Positions 53,706-64,000 of a DNA stretch of 64,000 bases are shown one piece after another (within the stretch, counting starts at the first letter, position 1; each line of letters starts with the position of its first letter). Below the pieces are notes generated by a model. It made no database searches, was not told where the DNA came from, and was given only the letters and a program-made list of their open reading frames with translations. The translations under genes were made by a program, and so were the position numbers. The DNA is from Chromobotia macracanthus (Eukaryota > Chordata > Actinopteri > Cypriniformes > Botiidae): assembly GCA_036877525.1 (NCBI GenBank), contig JAZGTH010000031.1, forward strand, positions 4,754,501-4,818,500, given 5' to 3'.

Positions 53706-56700
53706 TTTTACATTAAAAAACATTTGCTTCATTACTCTATATATGTATGGAAAAACAACAGCAGTCTGTTTTGTTAATGAAAGTTAACACACACCCAAGG
53801 TTGTAGTAATGATTTTAAGTCACATTAAAGCATATTAATTATATTTTCTGCTAGACAGTTGCCTTATTTAGATTTCACTGAAATTACAAGTGCTTTCAGA
53901 CAGAAATGTTACGTTTTAAATGCTTATTCAACTCATGTTGACTTACAAATGTGTCAAAGTAAGAGAGAGTCTTTTGCCTTGTAGCAGCTTGAGCTGGAAG
54001 TCACAGCAAAAGGTCATTTACTGCCACATGTGCTAACATGCTCATTGAGAGAAAGCGAGATAGAGAGAGAGCAAGAGAGAGAGAGAGTCACTTCTAAGTA
54101 CCATGGTGTAAGTTTCCTCGTACCAGAAATGGGTTAGACTGAGCATTAAAAGCGGTTGTGTTTTAAGAACACTGATTACATCTATTAGATATTAACTTCA
54201 TAAAAATAGTAAAACACTTTCCAGGCTTCATATAGCTGTAGAATACTGATTCAGTCCACAGTTATCACTACCTGTTATGTGTTTTATTGCTTTCCTTTTA
54301 TGCTTGCTATTAGCTTGCTATGAAGTCAAACAGTTTATGAGGCTCAGTAACATATTTCACTAACACTTCACCTGTTTACGTGCATTTAGTGAAATTGTAT
54401 TACTGCTTTGAGTAAACAGTGTGTCAGAGCTGGATGAAGTCCACCTTTTGTCTTATAACACCTGTAGTGTGCACTTCAAAGTCCAAAGATTCTCTGAAGT
54501 GTGCTAAATATTAAAGACAGTCCCTGCCAACTGCATTCATGAGTAAAAAGAGAGACCAGCGATCCACAATGTAATATTAGTGTAAATGTTTGAAAATGAC
54601 TGAGCACTGAGCATGTGTTCTGATGCGGTTCTATGAAATTTACAGTGGGGATCCAGTTTTGGATTCCTGTATTTCTATGGCTGAATCAAGACGCTGACAG
54701 ACTATAAATGTAACAGAGTCTTTGACTAACATTCCAACATATTTGTGTTTTTGCGGACAAGAACAGCTGAGCAGCGGTCAAGAGCAGCTGTTTTAACAGG
54801 CCATAACAAACCATTTCTGGGTTAAGAAACCTTTAAACTACAATTTATTACAGTAGTACAGCAGTAAGTATAGTAAATCATTGCAATTTAACCCCAAACC
54901 ACAATTGCTTAAAACAGATTTACATGCTCTATTATGACTGGCTGGATCATTGAAGATAGCTGTGGTCATGTTTGATTATATGAAAATTACATAATTTAAT
55001 GGAGATTATTACTGCTGACGTGATTTTGTTTATTTATTTCAGCTCACTAGATGATTCATGATGCCATTTTTATTTGTGTGACCTTTAAAGGAGCAAAAAG
55101 TCTGTAAGTGATATAAACACTTAAGCAGATTTTGCTTCCAGCAAAAGTTTATTTTTATAAAACACAGACCTTCAAAATACCATGTAAATCCAGCAATTGG
55201 CTGCAGGTAATGCAAACAAATAATGGTGTAACAGAACAGCGCACACAGGGGATTATAATGATCTCACCTAAAATAATCACAGCGACACAGAAAAATAAAT
55301 GAGAAAGAGCACAGTGGTTGTGAGTATAACCAGCACAGAGAATGACACACAAGATTTTGCAATGATTATTTTTCTTTGATCTTTTATACTATATGCAGTG
55401 TGAATAGAAGAATGCCTAACTGACTGAACATTGACAGTAAACCTTTGGATCAAAAAACTTTCATACCAGCTTAATTCACATTCAAATTCTGCAATTTTGA
55501 ATGGCTAACCCTAAACATCTCTGTATCTCTCCATATTTCTTTCTCTGTCTTTTCCATTCGCTCTTTCTCTGGTCTTCTTTGCAACACTAGATTACTCCTC
55601 TTGAAAAGAGCTGGAAAGAACTAAATATGCCTGTTTTTAAAGGCATTCTTAGACAAAAGACTTACTGTACCATTCTAGCCAGGCTGTTGTCTCAGGGTGC
55701 ACATGTGTGAAAAAGCATGTGATAATGTTTGTTAAACAAAGCGGATCTGTGTTCAATATAAGTTTGGATGGGGAATTGTGGGGTTGTGCATTCACATATC
55801 ACAAAGGAAAAACGGATGGACTGAGAGAAGGAGGGTTTTCAGAAGTAAATCTACAAATGTGGGAAACACAAAGCAAAACTATGGATGAAATCATACTGAC
55901 ATATCAGAGTTGAGCAGTTCAATGTTTAAATCTGTGTTTTATTGTGACAGGTGTGTATTGAGTAAGCCTGGGCTCCAATGATTGTAGAGCTCTGAGTAGG
56001 AAAAACAGCACCAGCATCCTCTGAGAGCCTCCAACAACAGACGACTCTGGAAGTGAAAGTGATTTGATTGGCAGATGCTATATAATGGTTGTAAGGGCCA
56101 AGCATTGGATCCGAGCCCTGTCCACGCAGCCCACCAAAACTTGGCCAGACGTTCCTTGATTAAGTCATAGTTTCATGCATTTTAAAGTGTTTTCCTGACC
56201 TCTTCTTTGTTATTCTCCTGGTCTGTGGCTCCTGGTCTGTGGACACTACAGGGTCTTGACAAGACAGTAAAGCTATTTTAAAACAGTAAAGATATATTAC
56301 TTTGTTACATTGTTTTTTGCCATTTCAGATAATTTTAACAGAATAAATATATTAGAAATAGTTTGCCCATATTTGAGCAGAATGTCTAAGCTGCTTTTTT
56401 CCATACAATGAAAGTGAATGGTGAGCAATCTGGTCTAACAAATCTTTCAATGGTCTTTGTCAACAGGAAGGCTTTGTATAAAAACTTAGATTCTAATTTT
56501 TGGAGTAAAGAAGTCCAATGTCACTATCTAGCATCTAACTTCCTTAAGACAATATCATACAGCACCAGTTATGTTTTCAAAAACAAAGAAATACATCACA
56601 CATTTTTACTGTCTCTTTATGGTTATAACTGAATATGTGAATTCTTCAGGTAACAGTCATATCTGCTCTGTTCACAATTTATTATTTTACTATTTTGATA

Positions 56701-57080
56701 TTTATTGTTTTGTAGGAAGAAAAAGAAAATGGTTATTTTTTTTCAAGCTGGCTCATAAATTGTACATCTTGGGATGGAGTTTGGAATTTTGAGGAAGTTT
56801 CCATGCTCATATTTTAAAGGGACTGATGTAGCTTTTCCGATTTTACATCTACTCCGTCTTTTATTGATAATGACATAATGAATGAAATCATGTTCAAGTT
56901 TTAAAACGAAGACACCTCATTTGTTTTTAGCATTGGACTACCATAACTAATGTCTTTAAAACTCATCTGCAATGCATTTAGCAAACCACATACAGCTCTG
57001 TTACCCTGTGAGAGTGTTATACACAGAAAAACAGAGCTACAAGAGCCAACCTTGGAGAGCTACATTCTGCCTGTATAAAA
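53706..57080. other. Non-coding stretch downstream of the UGT gene
   Basis: No gene is recognised. An impure GA-rich stretch lies at 54050-54090, and a decayed MITE piece (CAATGAAAGTGAATGGTGAG) at about 56406. The ORFs are short and AT-rich. Confidence 0.5.
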
Positions 57081-57247
57081 TAATAGTTTTGATTAGAACC
57101 AAAAAAGTTTCACAAAGAAATCACTATTCTTTAGTTCTTTAAAAACATGTGTACTGGTGCTTTAAAGAACACAGAAACCAATACACTGATCTCAAGACCT
57201 TTGATCATCTCCAAAGAACCATATAGGAATTCAAGAACCCTAAATAG

Positions 57248-58645
57248 CAGGGCTATTCAACATTGGTCCCAGGCCACTGTCCTGCAGAGTTTATCTTTTG
57301 CCCTGATCAGACACACCTGAACAAGCTAATTCTAGCTAATAACTAAAGGTTTTTAACTAAACAAGCTAATAACTAAAGGTTTTTACCTAAACAAGCTAAT
57401 AACTAAAGGTTTTTAACTAATCAAGCTAATAACTAAAGGTTTTTAACTATACAAGCTAATAACTAGAGGTTTTTAACTAAACAAGCTAATAACTAAAGGT
57501 TTTTAACTAATCAAGCTAATAACTAAAGGTTTTTAACTAATCAAGCTAATAACTAAAGGTTTTTAACTAATCAAGCTAATAACTAAAGGTTTTTAACTAA
57601 ACAAGCTAATAACTAAAGGTTTTTAACTAAACAAGCTAATAACTAAAGGTTTTTAACTAATCAAGCTAATAACTAAAGGTTTTTAACTAATCAAGCTAAT
57701 AACTAAAGGTTTTTAACTAATCAAGCTAATAACTAAAGGTTTTTAACTAAACAAGCTAATAACTAAAGGTTTTTAACTAAACAAGCTAATAACTAAAGGT
57801 TTTTAACTAATCAAGCTAATAACTAAAGGTTTTTAACTAATCAAGCTAATAACTAAAGGTTTTTAACTAATCAAGCTAATAACTAAAGGTTTTTAACTAA
57901 TCAAGCTAATAACTAAAGGTTTTTAACTAAACAAGCTAATAACTAAAGGTTTTTAACTAAACAAGCTAATAACTAAAGGTTTTTACCTAAACAAGCTAAT
58001 AACTAAAGGTTTTTAACTAATCAAGCTAATAACTAAAGGTTTTTAACTATACAAGCTAATAACTAAAGGTTTTTAACTAAACAAGCTAATAACTAAAGGT
58101 TTTTAACTAAACAAGCTAATAACTAAAGGTTTTTAACTATACAAGCTAATAACTAAAGGTTTTTAACTAATCAAGCTAATAACTAAAGGTTTTTAACTAA
58201 ACAAGCTAATAACTAAAGGTTTTTAACTAAACAAGCTAATAACTAAAGGTTTTTAACTAATCAAGCTAATAACTAAAGGTTTTTAACTAAACAAGCTAAT
58301 AACTAAAGGTTTTTAACTAATCAAGCTAATAACTAAAGGTTTTTAACTAAACCAGCTAATAACTAAAGGTTTTTAACTAAACAAGCTAATAACTAAAGGT
58401 TTTTAACTAATCAAGCTAATAACTAAAGGTTTTTAACTAAACAAGCTAATAACTAAAGGTTTTTAACTAAACAAGCTAATAACTAAAGGTTTTTAACTAA
58501 TCAAGCTAATAACTAAAGGTTTTTAACTAAACAAGCTAATAACTAAAGGTTTTTAGGATTACTTTAATATCCAAGCATGTGTATTGGATAATGCTTGGAA
58601 CTAAAGTCTTCAGGACAGAGGCCTTCCAGGAATAGTCCACCTGTA
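57248..58645. mobile_element. hAT-like MITE whose interior has expanded into a minisatellite
   Basis: The left end CAGGGCTATTCAACATTGGT then CACTGTCCTGCAGAGTTTA pairs, inverted, with the right side AAAGTCTTCAGGACAGAGGC then CTTCCAGGAATAG. The CAGGG start is typical of hAT ends. Next to the left end, ACACACCTGAACAAGCTAAT leads straight into the repeat units, and after the last unit TTTTTAGGATTACTT returns to the element body. Confidence 0.6.
57321..58555. repeat. Minisatellite, about 41 copies of a 30-bp unit
   Basis: The unit is ACAAGCTAATAACTAAAGGT plus TTTTTAACTAA-type sequence with a fixed 30-bp period. A first partial or variant unit is followed by 40 units from 57361, the last running into TTTTTAGGATT. 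Units differ mainly at their first base (A or T). A few carry ACCTAA, ACTAT or AACTAGAGG variants. Similarity is otherwise complete, so the expansion or homogenisation is recent. Confidence 0.97.
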
Positions 58646-58721
58646 CTGCCAAATGTTTTTGATGAGAAGAGTTCTTTGGTAAACCTGTGAAGAACTGTTA
58701 AAGAACCTTTTTAAGAGTGTA

Positions 58722-60412
58722 GAAAGTCAAGGATGATGTAACCTCTTAGACTCTGTAAACTAGAATATAGATTGTAATCTGGACATTCAGTGTTCTGCAG
58801 ACTCTCTAAAGTTTCTGTTTCAACATACACCCACAATCTTGTGCAGCCCAGCAGTACTTCTGTCATTCAGGGCCTCTGTGAACATCTCTCTCCTGATTCT
58901 TTATTTTGGAGTAACAGAGTCTAATTTTGGAACAAACCACAACAGGAAAGAATTAATTTATTGTGAGTCTTACTCATGTCAAAGCTTCCCTTTATAAATA
59001 TTCATTGAGCTGTGAACCGCCCTCCAAAAAGCTGTGTTAGGAAAAGCACGTTATTTGGCAGATGATTTTCCAAGAAAATATATTAATGTCAAAATGAGCC
59101 ACAGAGGCACTCAGTCCCACAGATTGTTCAAACAAGAGAATTAGGAAATGGAAAAAGGTATTCATATGTCTATTGTGTTTAGGGGAATTTTTACAGATCA
59201 AAAAGAATACTCTCAAGGGTTTGTGACAGAAAATATTTTAGGTGGATAGCTGCCACGGTGCCTAATGCATCTCACTTCCTTTATATGTCAAAATTTAGTT
59301 AAACCACACTAAAGTACACAAAGTAGCTTCTGGTGGTATCACACATTCTGGTTAATCCAACCTGTTCTGACCCACATAAATGACTTCCATCAGTGTGAAT
59401 TAACAATGCCAGGTTGATTCAGTCATATTAAAGAATAATCCTGACTTGAAATAAACCACTTCATTTAAATTTTATGAATCATATTTCTGAAGTCCCGTTA
59501 CAAAACATTTTCTTACAGTGAGGGATATTTCGTATTTAACTGATTTTTATGAAGGCAAAGAATGGTTCTGTGTGAGATCATTTGATGGGCAGAACAACTT
59601 GCTTGGAGCTATTTTGTTTTACAGTCAGTTTAGCTGTGTTTGTGTTAAGAGAGAAGTTAAGTCATGTCAGGCTTATGTCAGAGAAGACAATATCTGACAA
59701 GATTAACAAAACACACTTTGGGGAAAGAGACATTGAGTCCACAGCTGCCCAGGCAGTTCACTGTGGCAAAGTCAGCTGTTATAAATAAATATAAAGATCT
59801 GGAGCTCTCCTTCACAACGGCATTGCTTTGAAGAGAAACACAGTCCGTTTAGCATTCATAAATATTTGCTCCGGAACCTCCTGTGCTCTTGCCATGTGTT
59901 TTTGACTGTACTGCCCGGATAGCAAAAATTTGCTATAAAAACTGATTTTGAATAAATATAAGCAGTTATTAAAATATTTGAAGCTCTGTATCACTCATAC
60001 ATTTAGGGTTTGCTACTCTCCTAAATGGATGTCATGTTTCCTGACAATGCTGTTGCCATTTTTAACCTTTTTGGGCTCTCACACCTTTTGGGAAATGGAA
60101 ACATTGAGTCAAAGCACACGCGGCAGAGCTCAAACAAGCTTAGACATCACACTCTGGAAGACAGCAGCTATGATGGTCTAATGTCACTTTCCAAGTCCAC
60201 AAGAAGTCTCAACACGTTTAACCAAGACATCTAATGGGGCCCACTGATGATGTAACGTATCATCCATAAGAAAGTAAAAAACATGCTGACCAGAGGATTT
60301 ATGGCCTGAAGATCCTACAAAAGATAAGGAAGATAATAAGGCTCTAGAAGAAGTTCAGACATCAAATGATGGCTGTGATTTATATCCCCTTGGGACCCAG
60401 CAATTCATTTTG

Positions 60413-60443
<31 letters not shown>

Positions 60444-63400
60444 CATACAAATTTCTTTGGCTAGCAGCTGTAGGAATGCAAGCACTGTGAATGAAAAATT
60501 TCCCACCTTAGACATAACTTAAATTTCAAAGTCCTCATTAATACATTTCATACAGTGACACACACACTTCCTCAATCTTCTTCATGCAAGGAGCATAAAG
60601 AAGAAATATGAAGTGTGATTTGGTAAAACTCTTTCACAGTGCTCACTTAACTGAAGTGTATTTAGCTCGGATGTTCATGTTCTGCTGCAGTGCTGATGAA
60701 AGACAGTTATAGCAACTGATCAACAAACAAACAACAAACAAACTCTTCCTGACTGCTCAGTGAGTGATATAACTGAACATGTATGCTTATAGAAAAACGT
60801 TATTATGTAAGGTTGTAAGGCATGTAAGGTTCATTAAAGACTGAAGACTAAAGAAATTTAATTGCATTTCATGCACGTTTCATCTGGCACTTTAAACTTC
60901 AGGAGCCAGATATTTCTCCACAATGATTTATGAAAAGCTGTTACTGTTGTAATCTCTCCTCTTTCTACATGAGACAACATTAATCATCAGTACAGTTGGC
61001 CTGTCTGGAGTATAATCGGAGTTTATTATTCACAGGATAATGTGAAGCAGATGTTATATGTTAATATTTGTATTTCTTTTTGTAATTGGTATTTCATTTT
61101 GTAACTGTAATGTTGATTACTATTTTTCTTTCATATTCCATGAATGACTCTTATTTTGGTTTTTGATTTTCTCTGGAAGAGAGGGGATAACCGAATGTTT
61201 TTGTCTGGACCCTAAAAAAAGTTCATACTTTCAATACTACCAGTCCATTGTCATTATCGAGAAAGCAAAGTTATCATTGCATATCAGAATCCTCTCTCAT
61301 TGCCTTGCAATAATATTGCTAATGTTCAATGAAGTAATCCGGCATTGTAGTAATTTACATCCTCACTAGACATATTAACATTTGTCTGCGGGAATGTTAC
61401 ACTCCTGTAACCCTGCTGATCTCAGAGAAATAAACACAGACAAAAGACCAAGGTCAACAAAGCGCTTAACAGTGAAAAAACTTGTGTATTCTTAGAGCTA
61501 GTTTAAAGAGAGCCAATTGGATGGCTGTTGCTCCTGAGGGTGTAAACATTTAATGAAGTTCAAGGAGGTCTATAAAACCTGAAGAAAGCCATCCCATCTG
61601 TTAACATCTTCATTTATCTTGATGACAGTGAATAATCGCTCTGGATCTGGACTTGAAAAATGACATCTGTGCAACATGATTGGCTGATGGCACCAGAGGA
61701 ACACACAGTCCCAAGACCTTCATTTCTCATTATCCTGAGTATGGCTTTCTCTAAATGGATATCAGTGGAAAAAGATGCTTTTTGCCCCCAGAATGGTTTA
61801 GTTTCGGCAAGGGGCTAACTGAACCATGCTAACCAGCCAGATCCCACTGGTGGATTGCAGTAATTTTTAAAGATTGGTAGTCAGAAGCTGCATTCTCCCT
61901 ATTACAATCCCCATAAATATGTAATCTCCAAAATTACAGCAATCAACTAATTCTGACTGTCATTTAACTGTGGCACTTGTAAAAATATAATTAGACTGAA
62001 TGGCAGGGAGTTTGACTCGGCATCATATTTAATGACTAGAAGATAATTATCCTTGTTAAACAGGGGATCCAGTGTTTTTAGCCTGGATGGAAATGTTACA
62101 GATTTGAATGACTGAAAAGTAATGGTGCTTTCAAACAGATTATGTCCTATATCCACTTGCTGTCTCAGCATGGAAAATGGCAAGGTACTGATGTATGATT
62201 GCCTCAGCAATGGAGGGTATCAAAAGCCAAAATATATGTGAAATATAAAAGTTGTACCACCTGTGTATATGACTTATCTGGATCTGGACACTCTCATTGG
62301 GCCTCATTCTATGTAAATTGTTCATGAAGACCATTCTTGCTTAAATTTCCATTCAATTTAATACAACAATTTGCATAGAATTGTTTCATGAACAATTTAA
62401 ACAGAAATTAATTTTGTTTCTGCTTCATTGTGTGGATTTTCAGAATAAAGAGACCATAATGACACTCTTTACAAACAAAGCAACTATAAATAATATTTTC
62501 TTCAGAATAAACATTTCCTTTAGTAAGCTCATGTTTTTAAATCAATATTTTGGAGAAAGCTGATTTTTAATCATGACATCAAACATCAAACATCAAATGT
62601 AGTATAAAACTGACATAATAGAAACATAATACAACATCATAACAAATATTTCTAACATACTGCCCTGTTCTCACACAAATACACACACCTTAAAAGCTCT
62701 ATTAGTGAGGACCTCCTATATTGCCTAATTAGTTAGTTGTCTCATACTAAGACAACTATACTATATTTAGGGTATTACCTTACTAATGTATGGCAATACC
62801 CTATGTATGGGAATACCCTATGCATACTAATGTATGGGAATGTACTCAAACCTATTGACATTATTAGATTTAATGAGCATGTCAAATAGAGAGGATCACT
62901 TCAAAAACCGGGAGCTGATTTTTCATATTTTACTATATGAGGACATATCACTGAAACCTCTATAGCCAAACCTGTACACACACACACATGTAAAAACACA
63001 TACACTCAAACCACATATAACACCTCCATTCTCCAATTTCTTGACGATTTGATCTCATCTCCAACAGATGATCCTTTTTCTCACAAAAAATCTCATATGC
63101 AAGTCTCAAAAAGAATATATTATGAACTACAAGGCTCCTTATGCAGATCGTTCAGTCCAGCTGTCATAATATCTTTGCAATTCAAAAGATACTGGAACCA
63201 CTGTACTGTAATGGCCTTAGTTCAAAGAGATGCATATATCACTCTAAACACACTTAAAGACATATAGTGTCCCATCAATCTTATTGCAAATAGACTTTTA
63301 TCTGACTAAAATAAGATAAGAGTATTTATACCTTTGGTCTTTATACCCTTAAGGGGCAAGATGCAGATATTGAGTAATTACAAACGTAAAAGTGACATAA

Positions 63401-63552
63401 AGACATTCTTTGAACTTTCTATTTAGTGCATAAACCTAGAAAGCAACATCTGTGAAAAACATGCTGATGGTGCATTAATTCATTTGTTTAAACATTTTGT
63501 GTGTGTGTACAGAATTATGAAGCGTGTTTAAAACCAACTTATGAGGTACACT
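58722..63552. other. Non-coding stretch, right part of the window
   Basis: No gene, RNA gene or clear transposon is seen. A TG microsatellite is at 60416-60443. At 62763-62843 short imperfect repeats of ACTAATGTATGG and GGGAATACCCTA occur. The ORFs are all under 90 codons without family features. Confidence 0.5.
60416..60443. repeat. TG dinucleotide microsatellite
   Basis: Fourteen perfect TG units. Confidence 0.95.
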
Positions 63553-63696
63553 GACTTTCCTGCTGCTCGACTCATGCGCTAGCAACAACAAGGTTGTGGG
63601 TTTGATTCCCAAGGAAAGTACATACTCATAAAAATGTATAGTTTAAATATACTTCAAGTCATTTTTGGACAAAAGACATCTGCAAAATGTATAAAT
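63553..63696 (+). mobile_element. tRNA-derived SINE, mutated copy
   Basis: A tRNA-like head (CATGCGCTAGCAACAACAAG) holds a pol III B box in GGGTTTGATTCCC at 63598-63610. A body (ACATACTCATAAAAATGTAT) follows, then the tail GACAAAAGACATCTGCAAAA and TGTATAAATG. This order is that of the common cyprinid SINE whose tail is also at 20771-20820. It is a repeat and not a functional tRNA gene. Confidence 0.65.
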
Positions 63697-64000
63697 GTTC
63701 CTTGCTATTTGAAAGTCCCAAAAGTCATGTTTTACATCAAATAGAATAACATAACTCTCTTTCATATAATGCTTATTATACATGCATTCATGCCTAAATA
63801 ATTTAAAATAGTTCTATGGGGCAAGGTGTATTGGGTTGCAAGCCTCTGAAACTCTCCATCAAAGCCTCTATTCTACCTAAGCCTGCCACAGCCTGCCAAA
63901 TCTCAGGGGTGTTATGCAACACTATGGGCACTGTAAACATTTCTGTCTTGACCCTGGCCTGACTCACCAACTAGGCCTGCTTTCAGATGGTGATTCACTC
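63697..64000. other. Right edge, nothing recognised
   Basis: About 300 bp with no ORF, repeat or RNA gene that I can identify. Confidence 0.5.

Larger units (their letters stand above)
57081..58721. mobile_element. 'AAAGAACC' MITE split by a later insertion
   Basis: The left portion (about 57081-57240) repeatedly shows TTCTTTA/AAAGAACC motifs (TTTAAAGAACACAG, TCCAAAGAACCATAT). The right portion (58650-58721) ends AAGAACCTTTTTAAGAGTGT, the usual end of this fish family. Between them lies the element at 57248-58645, so this MITE is the older insertion. Confidence 0.45.

Noticed and set aside
57321..58555. Regular 30-bp repeats resembling a CRISPR array
   Set aside because: There are no unique spacers; units abut directly, and the window is vertebrate DNA. 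It is a minisatellite.
63553..63696. Possible tRNA gene from the B-box sequence
   Set aside because: The A box and cloverleaf are decayed, and the element continues into a SINE body and tail.

Overview
The window is vertebrate nuclear DNA from a ray-finned fish, most likely a cyprinid. The evidence is AT-rich sequence with long introns bounded by GT/AG, a long CA microsatellite, and several repeats that I recognise by eye as cyprinid or teleost families: a tRNA-derived SINE with a GTCGCTTTGGATAAAAGC-type tail, 'TTTACTCACCCTCATG' MITEs and hAT-like MITEs. Three genes can be rebuilt exon by exon and a fourth lies in a single coding exon.

Layout, left to right. (1) 110-6656, minus strand: seven coding exons encoding the N-terminal 738 residues of Tiam1, a Rac guanine-nucleotide exchange factor; the rest lies beyond the left edge. 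(2) About 6.7-35.9 kb: roughly 29 kb without recognisable coding sequence. It is probably the long 5' intron and upstream region of tiam1, with MITEs, a 141-bp CA repeat, a pyrimidine tract and a possible tiam1 untranslated exon with a GC-rich flank at about 26.5 kb. (3) 36369-38675, minus strand: complete five-exon sod1 (Cu/Zn superoxide dismutase, 154 aa, all metal ligands present). (4) 39855-48783, minus strand: complete 20-exon scaf4 (CTD-binding, RS-rich, RRM-containing anti-terminator of transcription, 1004 aa). (5) 52050-53651, plus strand: an intact UDP-glucuronosyltransferase of the fish UGT5 type with its whole ORF in one exon. (6) 53.7-64 kb: no gene seen; it holds a 1.2-kb array of a 30-bp repeat nested inside a MITE that itself interrupts another MITE, and a tRNA-derived SINE at the right end.

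The order tiam1-sod1-scaf4 matches human chromosome 21q22, so the block is ancient, but sod1 points the opposite way to human SOD1. The two broadly expressed genes sod1 and scaf4 are bracketed by two full 15-position CTCF consensus matches that point outward (35964-35978 minus, 48966-48980 plus). This looks like an insulated housekeeping block between the large regulated tiam1 gene and a fish-specific UGT. A perfect 20-bp inverted repeat lies beside the left CTCF motif, and a perfect 14-bp hairpin covers one scaf4 splice donor.

The three multi-exon gene models are firm: every exon keeps the reading frame and has GT/AG ends. Repeat family names, the candidate tiam1 first exon and all regulatory calls rest on pattern recognition only.
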